Translations under genes and position numbers: made by a program | Part shown: one piece after another, positions 11,901 to 17,900 of the stretch | Position numbering within the stretch: position 1 is the first letter of the stretch | Layout: every line of letters begins with the position of its first letter | Notes under the pieces: model-generated | What the model was told of the DNA's origin: nothing | What the model saw: the letters and a program-made list of their open reading frames with translations, nothing else | Databases searched by the model: none | NCBI GenBank assembly: GCA_903994525.1 | Contig: CAJEXW010000007.1 | Span: 69,307 to 115,577 of the forward strand | From: an uncultured Chlorobiaceae bacterium | GTDB lineage: Bacteria; Bacteroidota; Chlorobiia; Chlorobiales; Chlorobiaceae | Direction: 5' to 3' | Length of the DNA: 46,271 bases

Positions 11901-14900
11901 AAGCAACCGAAACAACCGCAAGATCCGACAGTTGATTCAACGGAATCGGCTGAATATCCAGCACGCTGCTTGCCGTGACGTTATCGCTCTCGCCTGCGCC
12001 TTCCGGTATGTAGCCGTAAGCATCTGTCTTGACCAGAATATGGTAACTCCCTTCAAACCCTTGTGGCAGTGTAACCCTGGCCTTGTTGGTATAACCCTGA
12101 CCGATATCGAGATAACTTGCATTTTGTACTGCAACAAGCGCAATATCCTGACTGTCAAGGGTCGTATCAGATGAAAGATAGAGCTGATCATACCAGTAGG
12201 GAACCGGTGTTGAAGCATTCCCCAGATTTTTGACAACCCACTGCACTTCAATCTCCCGTCCGGCAAAGCCAGATGTTGGAGCTGTGACACTTTCAACCTG
12301 CAGATTGGTGTTGAGAACAGTAAAAAAACCTGATCCATAGGTCGTATTATTCTCTTCACCCGTCGTTCCTTCAAGCACCTGGTTATAGATATCAGCAACG
12401 ACCACCACACGGAACGTCCCCTGCATATCAAGAGGAACCTGAATTGTCTGGATACGGTCGAGTGCTGTTGAGAACGGCAGATGAGCGCTGACCTGGTAAT
12501 CACCGATCAATCGGTCAAGATATGGGGTATCGGGATTGTCGAGGTAGATACGGTCATACCATGCAGCATTCGATGGCTCCGCCCCCTGCGTGGCAAGTGT
12601 CCACGAAACCTCAATGGCATTGCCAGCATCTACGGCAACAACTCCCGCCGGAGTAGTTACCTGTGTCACCACAAGGTCAGGGCCCATATCGGCAACACTG
12701 ATGATAAGCTGCTTTTCAACACTCAAACCACCCGAATCAGTCGAACTGACCCTGATGGTATGAGTGGTCGCAGTCTCGTAATCCAGCGATGCGCCTTCAG
12801 CAACGTTGATCTGATTGCCGACCAGCACAAACCGGCCTCCTGCATCGTCGAGCAATTGATAACTGTGACCCCATGTTCCTTCATCATCGGTTGAGTAAAG
12901 CGTTCCAACAACGGTACCGCCCACGCTGTTCTCCACAACACCTGCATTGCCAAGATAAATGTCAGAAGGTGCCCTGTTAATCGTCACATATTTGCTGCCA
13001 AGCACAAAAGTCCCATCCTCGTCGGTGGCACTGGCAGTGATAGTCCGCCCGGTTTCAGCCCCACTGCTGGCCGTGTAGGTATGAGTGAAAGTTCCTGCCA
13101 CCGCAGCCCATTCCGCTGGAGTATAGGCAACAGTCGCACCGTCACCCCAATCAATAGTATACGCTGTACGTGTATCAGTTCCCGGATCAACAACAGTCCC
13201 AATATTCAAGGTATACATGGAACCGGTATTCAGACGATCAACACCTGTCAGAGAAGCCGTCGGTGCAACATTGTTCACAGTCACCTGGAAACTCCCGTTC
13301 TCGATACTGTTCGCCTGCCCTTGCAGATCATCAACAGTGACTGTCACAGTATGAGTGCCGTTGTCAGCGAAAAGATGGCTGATAATCGGTGAATGCGACT
13401 GGGTATCAAAGAGTGTATCAGCAGATCCGTCGCCCCAGTTCACAGTAAAATGATAAGTATTCGGGTCAGGATCGCCCAGCACAATCTGGTGATTGAAGGT
13501 GGTGCCTTCATCCAGAGATACATTGCCTCCCACTATCAGCCCCGGCGCATCGTTCACAGAGGTCACTGTAACGGTGGCCTGAACCGGGGTTGACGATTCC
13601 TGCCCCATGTTATCCCTTGCAACAACAGCAAACGCCTCGAGTGTGCCATTCAGATTTGCTGACGGAAGCCAGAAAGCACGATGCGTTGCATCAATGGTAT
13701 TATTTTTGACCGCATCCCAGGCTGTGGCACTGGCAGCATCCGCACCTATGTTGAGGGTGCCGTTACTGACACTTTTGACAACAAAAGCATCAACGGTGCC
13801 ATCAGCATCGGCTTCATCTCCACTTGCCTGAAGCGCGGCAAAGGTAATCTCAACGGGAGACGTGTTGTCTTCAATCGTTGAGCCAAGCGCACCATTGAGT
13901 GCCGTAAAGGTTGGTATAGCAATAAGTACAGGATACTCGATGATTCCATAAAGTGAACTATTTCCATTAAGATCATTCCATGTTGAAAGCCCCCCACCCC
14001 AAGTATGAGCGGTATCTTCGGCACCACCAGAATTATTCGGTTCACCGGAATTCCAGTTGGTATAGGTGACAGCGCTACCATCTGTCCAGACCCATTGACC
14101 CTCTTGCTGAATATCATTGAACCCAATCCAGGTACTGGAACCACCAAAAGCAGAAAACACCCACTGGTTTTCTGCCGCACTGTTCAGGCTTGCCAAATGC
14201 CCGCCATGAGCAACAGCTTCTGCCTCCGCCTGGGCCCATGACATTGAACTGCTTGTCAGTTGATACGTATGACCGTTATAGTTGTAGAGGGGCTGGCCAT
14301 TATTGCTGAAGGCATGTGCAGCCGTGGCAACATTCAGCGTTGCCGTATCACTGATGCCGGCATAGGCGTTGCCTCCCAGGTCTTTGATCACCCCGCTTGC
14401 CATCTGCACATTGTAGATGGTTCCTGCCTGCAAATCAGCAGCCGGGTTGATCGTCACCGTATTGCCGCTAAAACTGACCTGACTGGTGTCGGCAACATTG
14501 ATCGCAAGAGTATCGCCGCTGCCGCTGGTAATGACGATGGAGCCTGAGCCTGCCTGTACTACTTTATTGAACGACAACATGATGTTGCTGTCGACAGCAA
14601 GGGTTGTCGCATTGTCAGCAGGTGTTGTGCTTGAAAGAGTTGGCAAAAAGACAAGTTTCTCGACCAGTGAGGCAGAGGCCAACGCATTATCAGTTGCAGT
14701 AAATGTAATGCCACGATCAGCAGTACCAGGCGTATTGCTGCTGTTGCTGAACACAACCGCACGTACCACATCCTGCACAAGAGCGTTGGTGGCACTGGCA
14801 TTGAAGGTGAAGCTCCAGGCATCGCCATTGCTGACCATGGCCGCGTTTGCTGTACCAATCTCAAGAGCACCTGCCATCAGCTTGTTGGCGGTCGTATCCA

Positions 14901-17900
14901 GCCAGATACCACTGCCTCCGGGATTGGTGCTTGCAAGGGTGAGGCTGTCGGCAGCTTCTGCATTACCGGTAATCTGCACGTTCAGCGCTCCGCCATTCCA
15001 GCCTGCATTGCCATCTGGATCGTTGATGACTATATCACTGCTCACATGAACCGGTGACATCTCCATATAGGAGGTTATCGCTGGATGCGTGGTATTGATC
15101 AGCACAGAGACACTATTGCCGCTGGAGTTTGCAACGATGAGATCAGCCTTGCCATCGCCATTCACATCCGCACTTATCATTGAGTGTGGATTACTTCCTG
15201 TAGAGTAATCAAGGCTTGCGACAAACGTACCAGTGCCATTATTCTTGAATACCGAGACACTATTGCCACTGTAATTCGCAACGATGATATCAACCTTATT
15301 ATCGCCATTAACATCCGCATTCGTGACAAACATAGGATAACTTCCTGTTGCATAATCAACTTTTGCTGCGAAGGTGCCATCACCATTGTTTGTCAACACG
15401 GAAACGCTATTACTGCTGGTGTTAACAACGATCAGATCAGCTTTACCATCACCATTAACATCAGCACTTACAGCAGAGCGAGGATTGTAGGCCATTGCAT
15501 AATCAACCTTCGCAGCAAAAGTGCCATCGCCGTTGTTTGTCAGCACTGAGATGCTGTTGCTGTTGCTGTTTACAGCAATCAGATCAACCTTACCATCACC
15601 ATTAACATCGACACTGATCACCGAATAGGTATTGCTGCCTGTCGCATAATCAACTTTTGAGGCAAAAGTGCCGTTACCATTGTTTGTCAGTACAGAAACA
15701 CTATTGCTATAATAGTTTGCTACGATCAAATCAGCTTGGCCATCGCCATTGACATCCGCACTTGTGACAGAGTAAGGTGAGCTTCCTGTTACATAATCAA
15801 CTTTTGCCGCAAAGGTGCCATTACCATTGTTGATCAGCACAGAAACGCTGTTGCTGTTGTAATTCGCAACAATCAGGTCAGCCTTACCATCACCATTAAC
15901 ATCCGCGTTTGTTACTGATGATGCCCGGCCTCCTACCGTATAATCAACTTTGGCAGCAAAGGTACCATCTCCATTGTTCGTCAAAACTGAAATACTATCA
16001 TTATCCCAATTCGTTACAATCAGATCAACCTTACCATCTCCATTGACATCCACACCTGTAAGAGAATATGACCCGCTTCCGGTTCCATAATCTACCTTTG
16101 CGGCAAATGACAGTGCTTGTGGCTGCATCATAACAGGCCCATCATTCACTGATGTCACCGCAACAGTTGCCTGAACGGGTACGGCGGATTCCAGACCACT
16201 GTTATCCTTTGCGACAACCACAAACGCATTCATCGTACCATTGACATTAGCCGCAGGAGTCCAGTAAGCTCGATGCGTTGCATCAATGGTGTTATTCTTC
16301 CAGCCATCATAAAGCGTTGCAGAAACTGCATCAATGCCTATGCGCAGCGTACCGCTGCTGACGTTCTTGACCAGAAAAGCGTCAACAGTGCCATCAATAT
16401 CCGCTTCATTGCCACTCGCCTGAAGCGATGCAAAGGTAATCTCCACACTGGTATCCTCGCTGGTAGCGCCAACTACGCCACTGAATGCCGTCAAGGTTGG
16501 AGCAAAATCAACTGCCGTCACCGTTACTGTTTCGACCAGTGAGGCAGAGGCGAAAGCATTATCAGTTGCGGTAAAGGTAATGCTCCGGGCATTGGTACCA
16601 GGCGTAAAACTGCTGTTGCTGAAAACAACCGCACGCGCAACATCCTGCACCAGCGCATTCGTTGCATTGGCGTTAAAGCTGAAGCTCCAGGCATCACCAT
16701 TGCTGACCGAGGCGGCACTTGCTGAGCCAAGTTCGAGAATCCCTGCCATCAGTTTATTTCCTGCTGCAACATCCAGCCAAATACCATTAGCACCGGGATT
16801 GGATGTAGCAATGGTAAGACTGTCGGCGGCTTCCGCATGAGCAGTAATCTGCACTTTCAGCGAGCCGCCATTCCAGTTTGCATTGCCATCCGGATCGTAG
16901 ATAACGATATCACTGCTGACATGCACCGGCGACATTTCGATATAGGAGGTTATCGCGGGATATGCTGTATTCAGCAACACTGAAACCGTATTATCTCCAG
17001 CGTTTGCGACCAACAGATCGGCCTTGCCATCGCCATTCACATCCGCACTGATAACAGATTCCGGATTGATACCGACTGCATAATCCACCTTTGTAGCGAA
17101 CGTTCCGGTTCCCTTGTTCAGTAACACCGATACCGTATTGCCTGTATAGTTTGCCGTTACAATATCTCTCTTCCCATCTCCGTTCACATCAATACTTGTC
17201 ACCGAATGGGGATTACTGCCGGTCAGATAATCCACCTTGCCTGCAAATGTTCCGGCACCCTGATTCAACAACACTGATACCGTACCACTCTTAAAGTTTG
17301 CAACAATCAAATCAAATTGCCCATCACCATTCACATCACCACTGGTAACAGGCACCGGACCGCTGCCAGTCACATAATCCACATTGGGGGCGAACGTTCC
17401 GCCACCCTGATTCAACAACACTGATACCGTATTGCTGTTAAAGTTTGCAACGATCAGGTCGGCTTTGCCATCACCATTCACATCCGCACTCGCCACTGAA
17501 TATGGATTCCAACCTGTTGTATAATCGACCTTTGCCGCAAACGTCCCACTCCCCTGGTTCAGCAACACCGATACACTGCTACTGGTATAGTTCGAGACAA
17601 GAAGATCAGCCTTTCCGTCTCCATTTACATCGGTACTCGTCACTGAAACGGGATTAGTACCGGTCACATAATCCACCTTGGGAGCGAACGTTCCATTTCC
17701 TTGGTTCAAGAGTACTGATACCGTATTGCCAACTCCGTTTACGCCACCATTTGATACAATCAGGTCAACCATCCCATCACCATTCACATCTGCGCTCGTC
17801 ACTGACATAGGATTACTGCCGGTCGCATAATCTACCTTTGCTGCAAACGTACCATTCCCCTGGTTCAGCAACACCGATACCGTATTACTATATCTGTTGA

